A stretch of DNA of 64,000 bases from Diphasiastrum complanatum (GCA_029204225.1 CM055097.1:35464804-35528803), one strand, 5' to 3'; positions 22,714 to 35,109 are shown, numbered from the stretch's first letter. Program-made: numbers and translations. The notes: generated by a model not told the origin, from the letters alone.

Positions 22714-25700
22714 ATGGCTTCCAATGGTGGGATCATGCTAGAGTCTAGTGAAAGGTTGAGTTCATCAAACTACTCTACTTGGAAAGTGAGGATGGAGTCC
22801 TTACTTGAGTTGAATGAACTCATGGACATAGTTGCAGAAATTGAAGAGAGACCTCTCACACTTCAAGAGCAACAAAGGTTTGATAAGAAGGCCAAAAGGG
22901 CTCTTCATATCATTAAAATGAATGTTACAAATGAACTTCTCAAGGAAGTTGGAAAGTGTCAAAGTGCAAGTGAGGCATGGAATGCCTTAAAGAAGCTCTT
23001 TGAATCAAAGTCCACATCTAGGGTATTGACCCTAAGGAGACAAATATTTTCTAGTAGGCAAAGAGAGGGTGAAAGTGCTCATGCATTTATCTTGAGAGTT
23101 AAGTCCCTAAGTGATGATTTAGCATGCATTGATGAGAACATAAAAGATGGTGAAATAGTCCAAGTTATGTTGAATGGTTTGCTAAATGAACATGCTAACC
23201 TTGTGCAAAGTTTTGCCATTCAAAGAGTCTTGCCAAGTGTGGTTGACTTGCAAGAAATCTTATTGGCTGAAGAACATAGGTTGCAATCAAAGCTTGATGG
23301 TGCATCCTTGCAAGGTGGAGGTGAAGAGGCTTTCTTCACAAAAGGCAAATTCAAGGGCAAAGGTAAAGGCAAAGGGAAATGGTCCAAAGGTGGTAACTTT
23401 GATCATGATGATCACTCTTCCTCTTCCTCTTCTACTAAGAACAATAAGTCAAAGTTCAAGTGCTTTTATTGTGGGATAAAAGGACATTTTGCAAATGAAT
23501 GCCATAAGAAACAAAATGCTAGATCTAGGTTGAGATCTAATGTACTTCTTGGAGATGATAATTGTTGTGCTAACTTGGCAAGCTTTGGTGAATCTATGGT
23601 CAATTTTTTGGATCCATTGGATCTTGAAGATGCACTAGTGTTACCTACTAGTCATATGGAGTCATGTGGAGCTAAATTAGCATCATGTTTGTACTCTTCT
23701 ACTCATGGACTTCCAAGGCTTGTTGGTTCTTCAATGGTGCTAGATGGCAAGTGCAAAAATGGAAAAGGTAAGGAAGGAGCTAACTTCATCAATGGAGTTG
23801 ATGAAGATTCTTCTTTGGAAGTGATTGTTGCTAATGACTTGTTTGTTCATATGGAAAAAGATGGAGATGCTAAGTGTCATTCTTTGCAAGAAGATGGTTG
23901 TTCTTCTAATTCTTTTCATATTGATGTATGTAATCATGTGGGAAAAGATGATGGTGCTTTGAGCATGCTTGAAGGAAATGGTTCTTTTACATCTTTTTGT
24001 GATAAAGTCATTTGTGCAACAAGTGGTGTCACATTTCTTCATAAAAAGAGTAGATCAAAGGTTTCTATCATGAGACTTGGTGAGGGAGATCACAAGTCAA
24101 AAGGAAGAGAAGTATGTGAAGTGTTCAAAGTAGGATGTACTTTGAATGATGTTTTTATGAACGATAGTGAGGAAGAATCATTATCATATGACTCATTACC
24201 TAAATCATTGAGTAGAAGTTCATGTTTGAAAAGAGAGAGTACTTCAATCACTCTTATGTTGAAGGTACTAAGGATTCTTTTCTTGGCTTCTAATATTCAA
24301 GAGTCTTCTACTTCTTATGGTGCAACTATCAAGAGGGAGGTTTCTAACTTTTGTGGTGCTAGCATTAAGAGGGAGTCTTGTGAAGGAAAGGGCAATGGAA
24401 GAGTGGTTCTTGGGAAGATCCAAAGCATGGATCTAACATCTCTTCATCAACTCAAAGCATTCTATGATTGTGGTGGATTGTTCATTCATGGTCAAGATGG
24501 CAAAAGGTTGGTTGAAGAAGACTACATGGAGCAACTCAAGTGGCAACTTCTTCAAGGCAAGGGAGATATCATTGGTGAGCTTATTGAGGTTTGTTATGAA
24601 CTCAAGAGGGCTGTTTTGATTAGGTTTGATACTCATCTTCACCTACTCTACTTCATGTTAAATGGAAATGTTGGAATCTATTTTTTGGTTTATGATGGTG
24701 GCATTGTTTTCACTAACTATAGTGAAGGGTCAAATTTGAGCATTGATGAGATCTTGTGGGATCTTAATCATGTGTTTGAGAGGGAGTATCTTCAGAGTTT
24801 CAGATCTGAAGATGTTCACATATGCAAGATCTTTGATGTCTTATTGGAAGATCAAGAGGTTGATCTTGGATTGCTTCATCAACACCAAGAGACAAGTGGC
24901 AATTCGAAGCTAGTGAAAAGCATCAAAGAAGAGACAAATGGTCAAGGCATTTTGGATCTGTTTTTACAGGTTCTTGAAGGTTCAAGTAAGGTCTTTGGAG
25001 CTGCAAGGAAGTGTCTTCTTACTCTACCTCACTTGCCTAATCTCATGTATGAACATTGTTATGTCAATGTGTTGAAATTGTCAAATTTCAATAAAACTAG
25101 TTCCATAGTTTTGCATCCTTTGGATCTTGGAGATGGAATAGTTATCATTGCTGGTTTGTATGATCAAGTACATGAATTCATTCAGATCTTGAAAGGTATT
25201 GAAGTGGTCAATATGTTTTCTTTTGAACAAAGTTCAAGATCTAGTATTCTAGTGTTGGCAAATTGGCAACTTGTTGACATTGTAGGATCAAGCGTTGTGT
25301 GCAAATCTTGTGGAGGTACTTCAAGTATTTCAAGTTCAGGTTTTGGTCATTCAAATGGAGTAGGGAACACATCTTTTTGGCATTCATTCACTCAAAGGCT
25401 TTCATGGATTGAAGATCTACAAAGGCAAGGTGGTGATGGAAGTTCATTCATGGAGATACATGTTGCATTCACTATATGTATAGTGAAATGTGGAGGAGGC
25501 ATGCAAACACTTGTTGATCACTTTCATTTACAACTTGTTTGCTGCTATTTTACAGAGAAACCAGAGATGGATACATGGAGGAATTCATTAATTGAGATTC
25601 TATGTTCTTTTACATGTACCATTTTTATGATTCTATGTAAAATTGATGTAAGAAATAGTGAAGCATCCTATATGGACACTATTATCTATATCAATTATGT

Positions 25701-25806
25701 TGTGTCCTATTTTGTACATATTAGGATCCTTGAGAAGAGATCTATTCTGATGATGGAGATCATTCTTAAGTTGGAACAAAGTAGTGTTGTAAAACTAGCA
25801 AGTTAA
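22714..25806 (+). CDS. Gag fused to a large unknown region (1030 aa), element B
   Basis: The ATG at 22,714 begins MASNGGIMLESSERLSSSNY. Residues 1-200 are copia gag (UBN2/DUF4219-type, with YSTWKVRMESLLELNELMD). A KGKGKGKGKW basic run follows, then one CCHC knuckle (CFYCGIKGHFANEC) near residue 250. In a helper element the protease motif DSGA would come next; here about 760 residues of unrecognised sequence follow instead. This part is serine- and leucine-rich, with weak hydrophobic stretches near the end and cysteine pairs (VCKSCGG). The last residues, VKLAS, and the downstream VEEGV codons match the very end of the pol ORF at 54.5 kb, so pol seems replaced between gag and its last dozen codons. 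The frame is intact over 1030 codons, which argues for recent activity or selection. Function of the unknown part: none proposed. Confidence 0.85.
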   Translation: MASNGGIMLESSERLSSSNYSTWKVRMESLLELNELMDIVAEIEERPLTLQEQQRFDKKAKRALHIIKMNVTNELLKEVGKCQSASEAWNALKKLFESKSTSRVLTLRRQIFSSRQREGESAHAFILRVKSLSDDLACIDENIKDGEIVQVMLNGLLNEHANLVQSFAIQRVLPSVVDLQEILLAEEHRLQSKLDGASLQGGGEEAFFTKGKFKGKGKGKGKWSKGGNFDHDDHSSSSSSTKNNKSKFKCFYCGIKGHFANECHKKQNARSRLRSNVLLGDDNCCANLASFGESMVNFLDPLDLEDALVLPTSHMESCGAKLASCLYSSTHGLPRLVGSSMVLDGKCKNGKGKEGANFINGVDEDSSLEVIVANDLFVHMEKDGDAKCHSLQEDGCSSNSFHIDVCNHVGKDDGALSMLEGNGSFTSFCDKVICATSGVTFLHKKSRSKVSIMRLGEGDHKSKGREVCEVFKVGCTLNDVFMNDSEEESLSYDSLPKSLSRSSCLKRESTSITLMLKVLRILFLASNIQESSTSYGATIKREVSNFCGASIKRESCEGKGNGRVVLGKIQSMDLTSLHQLKAFYDCGGLFIHGQDGKRLVEEDYMEQLKWQLLQGKGDIIGELIEVCYELKRAVLIRFDTHLHLLYFMLNGNVGIYFLVYDGGIVFTNYSEGSNLSIDEILWDLNHVFEREYLQSFRSEDVHICKIFDVLLEDQEVDLGLLHQHQETSGNSKLVKSIKEETNGQGILDLFLQVLEGSSKVFGAARKCLLTLPHLPNLMYEHCYVNVLKLSNFNKTSSIVLHPLDLGDGIVIIAGLYDQVHEFIQILKGIEVVNMFSFEQSSRSSILVLANWQLVDIVGSSVVCKSCGGTSSISSSGFGHSNGVGNTSFWHSFTQRLSWIEDLQRQGGDGSSFMEIHVAFTICIVKCGGGMQTLVDHFHLQLVCCYFTEKPEMDTWRNSLIEILCSFTCTIFMILCKIDVRNSEASYMDTIIYINYVVSYFVHIRILEKRSILMMEIILKLEQSSVVKLAS

Positions 25807-25819
25807 GTTGAAGAGGGAG

Positions 25820-26464
25820 TGTGAAAATTGTCAACATTTCCTTGTCTAGTTTTAGGCCAAAATTGCTAAAAATGGCACATAGTTTAGGATCTGACTTTTC
25901 ACACGTGTGAAACAGGTCTAGATATTTTTAGTAAGTGTATTTTTTCATTATGAAGAAGTGTCAAACTTCAAGACCTTAGAAATGAGTCCATTTTCATGTA
26001 TTTTGGACATATATGCCAATTTTACCTATATAGGGCATATTTTAGGTAAGGAGGGTCTAGAGAGAGGAGAGAGAGTCATCTCTCTCAGCTATATATAGCA
26101 GGTAGGCCGTGGAGAAACAGGTTGGAGCAGATCCATTGTATTCATTTGCTTAATGAGAGATTTTTCTATTGGGTTCTCCTTCCATTGTTGGCATTGTGTA
26201 GTGATTGAGTTCAAGCTTTGTGTGTATGATCTTAGGTGCTTTCCAAAAGTGGTAGGCTGATGTATTATGGACTGTATAATGCTATTTTGGGCCGCACTTG
26301 ATGTTTATGGAAGTTTCCATTTGTGATAAATGCTTTTTGATCAAGTTCTTTGCATTCTAGGTAGCATAGAATGTGTTGCCAATTCCTAGCTTATGTAGTT
26401 TGGAGTGCAAGCATTCAAGCCAATGATCTTGGAGTTTAGATCCACTTAGGATCTGTATTTTTCA
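25820..26464 (+). repeat. 3' LTR of element B
   Basis: Same length as the 5' LTR, with three substitutions by eye. Preceded by the polypurine tract GAAGAGGGAG and followed by ACTACT. Confidence 0.95.
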
Positions 26465-26700
26465 ACTACTAGCTTAAATAAGATTCAAGTTACAGGTATA
26501 TGGTCTCAAACACAACCTCTTCTATACTGGTAACTCGAACAGTGTTCGAGTTACAACTATATGGTTTCAGGAACAACCTCTTCTATACTGGTAACTCAAA
26601 CAGTGCTCGAGTTACAGTTAATTCCCTCGTATGGTCTCAGGAATGACTACTTTTTTGTAATATTTGAGTTATAGCTATATGGTCTCATATGGTCTCTTTT
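26465..26700. repeat. Hairpin-bearing minisatellite, right part
   Basis: Three or four more units of the array that ends at 20,895, with palindromes near 26,530 and 26,593. The first six bases are the target duplication of element B. Confidence 0.85.
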
Positions 26701-27011
26701 TGTATATCCAACCTTGGATACACATATTTGTCAAGCATTGCCCACACTTTACCTCAAGCACATGCACAAACAAATAAAAAACATAAACATTAAAAAATAC
26801 TTAACATTATTTATAGAGGTTGGTACACGGGAGAGGCCATTGCACACACATGCCTATGGTTTCTTTGATGTTGTAAACATATGAGGGTGAAAGAGCTCCC
26901 AGCCTACGGGTGATGGGTGCTCTGAACATAAACACATACACGAAAAAACATGTTACTAGAGCCAAGGAAGCAATTTGGGAGTTCATAAAAACAACTACAG
27001 ATAGAATGCCA
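26701..27011. other. No gene seen
   Basis: About 310 bp without ORF or repeat that I recognise. It ends in TGCCA (27,007-27,011), the target duplication of the solo LTR. Confidence 0.4.
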
Positions 27012-27696
27012 TGTGAAAGTACTGTACTTTAGGACCATAAATGGATCTACAAAAGATCCACAAGAGTGATTGGATGCTTGCTTAACAATCTATCAAAAAA
27101 CTAGACACAAAAAAGTTGATACAAACAACAAGCATTAACAATCAAAAGCATTGATAAACATTGAAATCCGAGCCCTCACGTGTGTACTACAGGCTGTAGT
27201 ACGGCCTTTAACCTGAGAAACAAGTAGAAATTGATTTGGTTTCATTTGGATCACAAAAACTCAATGTACATGGTGAACTAGCTTGAGATTGCCAATGAGC
27301 TCCAAAAATTTTCTATCTTCTCACTATGGAGAGAGGGAATACATAGCAAATTCGACTTCCTTCTTGAAGTTAGGTGGATTTCCAGCATGTAATAAGGAAG
27401 TTAACTCACTCTCCTTGACCTAAATGAAACCCTAGTCTATTTCCTAGAGTTATTGCTTGGTAGGTAGCTAGTTGGTCAAATTTTCACCTTAAACTTAGGT
27501 GTAGGTCCTATAAAGTAGGGATGACCACCAAATAGACATGACCAACTCTCTTGACTTGACCTAACCTACATTAGGATGGGTTTCCCATGTAGCATCATGG
27601 CCTCACATGTGTGGGACCCACTTGTGTACACAATTTACACTATTCTACATGGTTTTTGATCAAACTAGATTTGCCAATTTTTGGCAATTCTTCACA
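27012..27696 (-). repeat. Solo LTR (family C), 685 bp
   Basis: The segment begins TGTGAAAG and ends TTCTTCACA, and is flanked by TGCCA on both sides (27,007-27,011 and 27,697-27,701). No primer site or internal sequence is attached, so it is a solo LTR left by recombination. It aligns over its length with 59,354-60,056, where coding scraps on the right side suggest minus orientation. It contains a perfect palindrome with arms GTACTACAG and CTGTAGTAC near 27,186. Confidence 0.88.
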
Positions 27697-27701
27697 TGCC
27701 A

Positions 27702-29640
27702 CACAAGTGTCGAACAACTAATATGGGAATTCGAGACACACAATATGTTCTTCCCAGTGTGTACAAGGTAAAGGACATTCAAAATGAAGTCAATGGTCAA
27801 TTGGAAATGGTGAATGTCAAAGGCATCTCACAAGCTAAGATGAGTAGATTGTGGAATAATGATTTCAAGGAGGTCCAAATAGCAACAAACAATGGTTTCT
27901 CAAGATGTGATGTGTGCACATCCATAAAAGAGAAATTGCAATCTACAAAGTTGGTCTCTGAAAGACCTAAATACCTTGAAGAAAAAGAAAGCACATAAAA
28001 ATGCAACATGCTTGTCATAGTGTATATTACAGTAATAGGTTGTTGTCATGCTTGAAACCAAAGGGATACCTTTGCATAATTCACAACAAAATGGACCAAA
28101 AGAAAACAAGCATTTCTCGATTGGTTCCAGAACCAAAATCTATAGCGGGAGCATACTCCATGCCTTTGTCACTTACGGGTATGCTTACGCATGGACATGG
28201 TCCAAAGACATTTGGCCACTTTGGATTGGGATTGTGGAAATCACATTCAAATTTGACCACTGGATCTTTGGCAAAATGTTTGCGAGACTTGAAGTCTTTT
28301 AATAGGACAACACATGCAGATCCATATGCTACAAACAATGACATAGTTGATGCATTGTCGTCTCAAAGGTCCCTTCCACATGCCAAAAAATTGGCAGGAG
28401 AAATTGCCATGGACTTGAACAGAAATATTTCGACACAAAATTTGCTTCAGTTTGAGAAAAATAGCATTGGAAAGGATTTACGACATGAAAGCAATGACAC
28501 ATCAATAGGTGTGCATAATGGAGAAGCAAGTCCGAACGAGAGTGGGACTTCAATTGTGGTATTACACGGAAGTTGTTTTTGCAAATGGACAATTGTGGTA
28601 AAGATAATAAAAATTGATGGTTATTCGCTTTCTTGTCGTTGCTTGTGGCAAAATGAATATTTGAAGAAATACACCTAAACTTCATGATGGTGGGGCACAC
28701 ACATGAGGACATAGATGCCTTGTTTGGTCGCTTCTCTGAGGAACTACGAAGACAACGCATCTACACATTGCCACAAATGATGGATGTTTTTCGAAACATG
28801 CAAGCTAGTTCACCACCATCCTATGTGATTGAAGAAGTTCCTAACCTCAAATCATTTGTGGAAGGTTACATGCTTGATGGTAGTGAAGAGTTGGTGGGAC
28901 ACAATGTACCACTTCAATTTAAATTTAGTATTGTCAAAGAATTTCCATTGATGCATTATAAAATGCACCCATGGACAAGGAATGGCTACTTGAAGCTGGG
29001 ATAGAGATGTGGAAAATAAATCAATATGGTTCGCCAAAGCTTCCAACATGAGAGCCACATGCTTTGCCTCAGATGTCACACATTAAGGATGTCGAGCTTG
29101 TGATTGAAGGGTTGAAAAGATACAAGACATTTTGGATCAAATCTAAGGACACTTGTAGACATGAGTCTACCTTTTTCAATAACATAGGTCCAATTATAGA
29201 ATATTGGGACACCATCATAAAGAGACTCAAGGAACCATCTACACCAGAGATGCAATTGCAAAAGAAGTTTTGGCCTTTAACAAGGTGGAAAGATTCACTT
29301 ATTAAAGAAAATCAAACATTTCAAAATAATCGTGTTGACCATCTAGAACCTCATTATTGTGGTCCGCGAAATGCAAGGACTAGACCAGAGTTTAGACCAC
29401 ATATGGACATCAGATATTGGTAGATTGGTGGGAACCTATTTCTAGAAAGTGACAATCAATAGAATCGCAATATAGAGATTGTTGGGAGAAAAAATGGAGA
29501 CGTAATCATAATGACCTTAGTCGTTGGGAATGTGTCTTCACGGTTCTATGGAGTTGGAGAGCAAGCAAAGACCCAAATGCCATTAATCAATTGAAGGTTC
29601 CTCGTATTGCAATTAACGCATCAAAAGAAAATCTGCAAAA
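27702..29640 (+). pseudogene. DUF7869-like transposase-like pseudogene (subfamily 2)
   Basis: Reading frames shift several times but peptide blocks are in order. They are FSRCDVCTSIKEKL (two-cysteine motif, about 27,900), IHNKMDQKKTSISRLVPEP (about 28,080), LTGMLTHGHGPKTFGHFGL, a region reading LQMDNCGKDNKN near 28,585, and MVGHTHEDIDALFGRFSEEL (28,687). A C-terminal part follows with STPEMQLQKKFWPLTRWKD. The D-N-x-x-x-x-N-K-N and GHTH-x-D-I-D blocks are what I associate with DUF7869, a family spread in repeat DNA of seed-free plants, animals and oomycetes. Enzymatic activity is not known to me. Frameshifts near 27,998 and 28,600 and several stops disable it. It begins right after the solo LTR. 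Confidence 0.7.
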
Positions 29641-29649
29641 AAAAAACTA

Positions 29650-30960
29650 AGATAATAGTTGTGTTAGAAAGAATGTTTTGTTCCCACATAAAATCCAAAA
29701 TGGCATGTAGTCAATATTGGAGTAATTCTAGATCTTTCGTTTCTCTTCAACACAATGTCTTTAATACTTGAGTGCATTCAAACATAGCAACACGTGCACA
29801 AATCTAAACGTGATCTAAACTAGTTTGTTGTGATATATTACATGAGCACAGTTGGTTATCTAGGATACTACTTTGTCTTCATGTTAAAGGCTATATTTTG
29901 TGCTTCTATCACTTGACATTGTACATCAAGTTTGCATCAAAATATAGATCTTTTTGAAACTTTTTGCAACTTGTTTGAAATAGGAAAGAATCGACTATAT
30001 TAGAGTTAGACATTGTGTACTTTTGTAATCCTTTTTTTGTTTAAAGATTTACAAAACATGTACGTCTTACGACAAAAGTTTTGGAATGGTTGAAAAATTT
30101 TATATTTGTGCATTTTCAGTATGATCTTCTTAAGGCTCTCCTCCATCATAGTTTCATCCATAAGATGTCTAAGCCTAAACATGCAATTCACACCTACCAC
30201 TTCATCATTATAAAACATATAATCGACAAGACTATACACTACAAACTAGAAAATCAATATTGATCATGCATAATTGAGGTGTTATCTTTAGAATAGTCAA
30301 GGTCCTCATGCACAGTCTTGTCTTATTAAGAACTTGATAGATCTCAAAGAGAAAGAACAATTTGCATAACAGTAAATAAAACACTATGATGCACAAAATT
30401 CATGACTATGTACTAGGACCATTATCAGATTACAAATACATACACTTTTTATTCTTAACCATCAGAAGCTTATGCTTATGAAATCACAAAAATGAATTTC
30501 TATGCCTAATGCGAAAGATCTGACCAACCTTTAATTTCTCTATCGCCCTTTAGAATATGTGGATCACAAACAACTCTCTTCACGACAAGAAAGAACGAAA
30601 GCTGGTAACGTCGACTTCCACTAAACTCCTGAAATCAATGGCATTTGCAAAAATCAATAAACCCTTGCTGTAAGTGCTATCGTCAATGAGAAGCATAAAT
30701 CAACCGCAAAAACTCTTATACTTAGATTACATTCTTTCATTCATAAATACCTATGATATCAATGATCACAACTAAGAAGAAAGGCGATCGTAATAGATGA
30801 CAAGGAACTCTGCTGAATTGCCTGTCACAGAAAGAATGAAAATGCTTGAAAGGCTAGAAATGCTATGATCTAAGCTCAAACTAAAGCTTCAAAACACAAG
30901 GTTTTATCAAAGGGCTTCTAGGTTTCTCTGTCACCCATCTGAATCCGTGGATCACAAAAC
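29650..30960. other. No gene seen
   Basis: AT-rich sequence with only short ORFs and no recognisable domain. Confidence 0.4.
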
Positions 30961-31200
30961 ATCCATTGTTGAACCATCATTGAAACATCCATCGTTGAAT
31001 CATCATTGAAACATCGTTGAACCATCGTTATAACACCAAATCTTTATTGTAGAAACCATCATTGATATAACACCAAATCATTGAAACATCGTTGAACCAT
31101 CGTTATAACACCAAATCATTGAAACATCCATTGTTAAAGCGCTCATACAGATGTTATAGCATCCAGCATTATTATTATAATACCAAATCGTTGACAAATG
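30961..31200. repeat. Short minisatellite (CATCATTGAAACATCGTTGAAC type)
   Basis: Phrases such as CATTGAAACATCGTTGAACC and ATCGTTATAACACCAAATC recur four to five times with small changes and variable spacing. Confidence 0.8.
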
Positions 31201-31354
31201 TTTCTCACCTTTTCAAAATGAGCCGAAGAAATTTGAGAGAGAGTATGTAGAGAGAGAGAGAGAGAGAGCCGTATGTAGCCATTGTGGTCTGCATTACCTG
31301 CTATATGATATAGTCACTCTAGATTCCTGCTTACGTGCTGAAATTCAGGCACCA

Positions 31355-32110
<756 letters not shown>

Positions 32111-32825
32111 GTTAGAGGAAGCAAAGCCAGAGAGCAACTTGACCATCGACAAAGATGGACAAGGATATGGGATCAAAGTGGATAGGAATTGGTATTCTGG
32201 GGCTACATGTCACATGACGTTTGACATGAAGTCTTTCTCTAGCTATCAGGGAATCCAGCCCTTGAGGCAGGTGGTTGTGGGGAACGGGGAGAGTCTAACA
32301 TCACCTTAAACGGGTACTGTTTGTCTCAAGCTTCTGAACGAAAATCGTGGGGTGCTAAAGGACGTCATGTACGTGCCACAGATGACCAAAAACTTGTTGT
32401 CAGTCAGACGAATGGCAGCGGAGGGGCTAGAACAATTGTTTGTAGGAAACAAATGTCATATCACCATGGGAGGTGAGAAGCTAGCCACAACAATGACTGA
32501 GGATGGTCTATACAAATTCGTAAGCAAGACACTGAATCTGCATCAAGCCAATGTAGCAGTGGCGACGACCAAGAAGGATGCGATCTGGCACAAAAGGGTG
32601 AGGCATGTGGGAGCGGACTTCCTGAACCTAATGAGGAGGCGAGACTTAGTGAGTGGGATGGACTACAACGGAGAAGGGGAGGCCTACACTTGCCAAGAGT
32701 GTGAGCTGGGAAAGCAACACAGGGAGCCATTTAAAAGGAAGTCGGGTATAGACACCAATAGTGTACTAGAATTGGTGCACTCGGACATATGGGGTCCGAT
32801 GAATACAGAATCCTTGGGGAGCTAA
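32111..32825 (+). pseudogene. Copia protease and pre-integrase fragment
   Basis: The frame contains the protease region with WYSGATCHMTFD (active-site D of DSGA lost), then VLKDVMYVPQMTKNLLSV, then the pre-integrase zinc region (H near IWHKRVRHVG, CQECELGKQHREPF), and the start of integrase (ELVHSDIWGPM). One stop at 32,307-32,309 interrupts it. Codon choice is richer in G and C than the other copia remnants, pointing to another family. It stops abruptly at 32,825 and its 5' side is joined to the CT satellite. Confidence 0.8.
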
Positions 32826-32874
32826 CGCTCAAGCTATGCATCCATTCAAGTGACTTTCAGGCTGTATGACAAAA

Positions 32875-33230
32875 TCTAGAGCCGAAGATTGATTAGATCA
32901 TGTCATCCAGTCAAATTGGAAATGACTTCGGCCTACAACACCAAGAAGTTCATTCACCTTGGAGACAACAGCTCACACAAAATTGAAGGTGAAGGTAGTG
33001 TCAAATTGAATTTCAAAATGAAATGTCGAAACCAATACCGAATGTATTGTATGTCTCGAACTTGATGATAAATCTTTTGTCAGTCAGTCGAATCACATAT
33101 TTAGGGCATAAGGTAGAGTTTCAGACAGATTCCTATCGAATTCTTGATAAGAGCAAGAGAGTTTTCCACTTGGAAAGAGACATGAATATGTCTATAGGCT
33201 TAGTCATTATAATTCTATAACTGATCATGC
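32875..33230 (+). pseudogene. Second copia protease-region fragment
   Basis: Peptides FIHLGDNSSHKIEGEGSVKL, then IPNVLYVSNLMINLLSVSRI and GHKVEFQTDSYRI, follow the region after the copia protease active site. A frame change near 33,015 is needed. It represents a different copia family from the one just upstream. Confidence 0.7.
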
Positions 33231-35109
33231 TCTAAGCAGTTCAGCATCTATTAATAAAGAATTGACTTGGCATTATAGGATTGATTGAAGCTCATCTGTC
33301 ACTCTCAAGTCGAGTCAATCAGAAGGCGACTCAAATGTACCATCGTCACGACTGGACATGATCTCCAATGAATTCAGATACAGTCTGAAAGCGATTGACA
33401 ACATCACGTAGTGGGTTAATCTAATTTGCAATGTACAGATTAACCATTCTTTAAATTAGCTAGCCATTTGTACAGATACCCATTGTCAAGTTAATGAATT
33501 AGTGATTGAACATCCAAAGCGCAATTATTTTGTTCTTTCTCTTTGTTACTATAGAGTATTGTCTCAGAAAGAACGCGACTTTGTCTACATTCATACTATT
33601 ATGATTCATGACTAATTAATATGCATTCCATAATTTGATTCATGTATGTTCTGATTGAATGCTTAATTCATTCATTTCAATAGATTCAATCCTACAAATA
33701 AATTATTCATACATTAAACTATTTGTGTGACCTACATTTGAATCTAACATACCTCCCTCGTCAGCAAGGGTATGCATGGCTCAAATGTAGATTATAAAAC
33801 TTTATTAATTGTCTCATTTCAGAACATGTAAAAGCTTTTACCCTTTAAAGAAAGCATGTTTTTCCTACTCAACCTTTTGCTCCTCCAAAGCCACACTTTT
33901 TGTGCCAAAAACTCAATGCTCATCTTGGCTGTCAACTTGCAATAGATAAAATTTGAGCGCAAAAGAGGCCTTCCAAAAAGATAAATTTTATTTTTTTTCT
34001 CAAAAGTTTCTTACACATGGACCAATCAAAACACTCGAACTTAAAATCTACATACATAGCTTTTCAAATTAATTTTTTCCTTTTTAAAAAAATGTAATTC
34101 TGCATCAGAGGTAGCCCATAAATATGTCATTTTATGTGTAGTATAGTATGCAACTCAAATAAAAACTATGTAACTTTTGAATGACACCTCGGATTGAGAC
34201 GATTACAATGCCATTACAAAGCCCTTGATGAGAGCTTTCCAATGACATCCAACATGACTCAGTTCTGAGCTATGGTTAAAAACATATTATAAGTCACAAT
34301 TTTGTCTGGTCAAAGTCAACGGTCAATGTGATATCACTTTGGAGTATGGTTGACCAATTTGACCGGTTTAAATGTAACTAGAAAATTGTCTTACATAAAG
34401 TTTGGCAATGCTATTGGAGATGGCATTCATCATCATTTAGTCTAAGAGATTTTGGTGCTTCAACTTCTTACAGTATCCAGAAACTATGAAAAAACTCAAA
34501 GTTTAGCAAAAATACTCACTGTACTCTGCTAATTGTCAACCTATATATAGGATTCAATATAGTCCTAGATTTGGATACCCGGGTGAATCAAGTTCATTAG
34601 TTATGCCACGCCATACTAGATGTGGCATTTTGAGGCCCATAAACACTAATTGGAGTTAGTACAAGGTTTGGGACAATCAATGCATGTGTAGAGTATCAAT
34701 AGCAATTGAATCTATCTATAGGGAAGTTGGGACCTTGTATTACTATTGCATAGGACGGTCTTAGGCCTATATAAGGAGTGTTAAAAAGAGGTGATAATGC
34801 AATAACAACAAGTCAAAGCTTGTGAACGACTTATTGAGTGTAGTGGAATGAGCCTACTTTCCTAATGCATGACTACACCCATCAATATTGAACAAAATAT
34901 AATGAAAAGAGTCATGTTCAATTTTTTAACAACTAACTTTGAAATCATCAAAGCTAAAGTGATTACGTAGCCAAACAACGGAGAATTGAATTATCAAACA
35001 AAAGCAATATGAGATCATAGAGATTTTGATCTAATCATGAATGTAATAAAAGATAGATTGATTCAGCACAATGATGAGCACAAGACAATTGTGGATAGAA
35101 ACTGAGACT
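33231..35109. other. No gene seen
   Basis: No supportable ORF. At 34,312-34,370 there is a cluster of TTGAC/GTCAA cores (W-box-like), and the surrounding text looks like old repeat or LTR sequence. It ends where homology to the 0-0.9 kb pseudogene starts. Confidence 0.35.

Larger units (their letters stand above)
20896..26464 (+). mobile_element. Non-autonomous LTR retrotransposon B (gag plus unknown ORF)
   Basis: Two 645-bp LTRs (20,896-21,540 and 25,820-26,464) differ at only three positions by eye, so the insertion is recent. ACTACT flanks both ends (20,890-20,895 and 26,465-26,470). The primer site TGGTATCAGAGC (21,543-21,554) and polypurine tract GAAGAGGGAG (25,810-25,819) are present. 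The single long ORF has copia gag and a zinc knuckle but no protease, integrase, RT or RNase H. Mobilisation would need pol enzymes from an autonomous relative; the remnant at 53.8-57.4 kb has homologous LTRs, and the gag at 43.2-43.8 kb is closely related. Confidence 0.93.
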
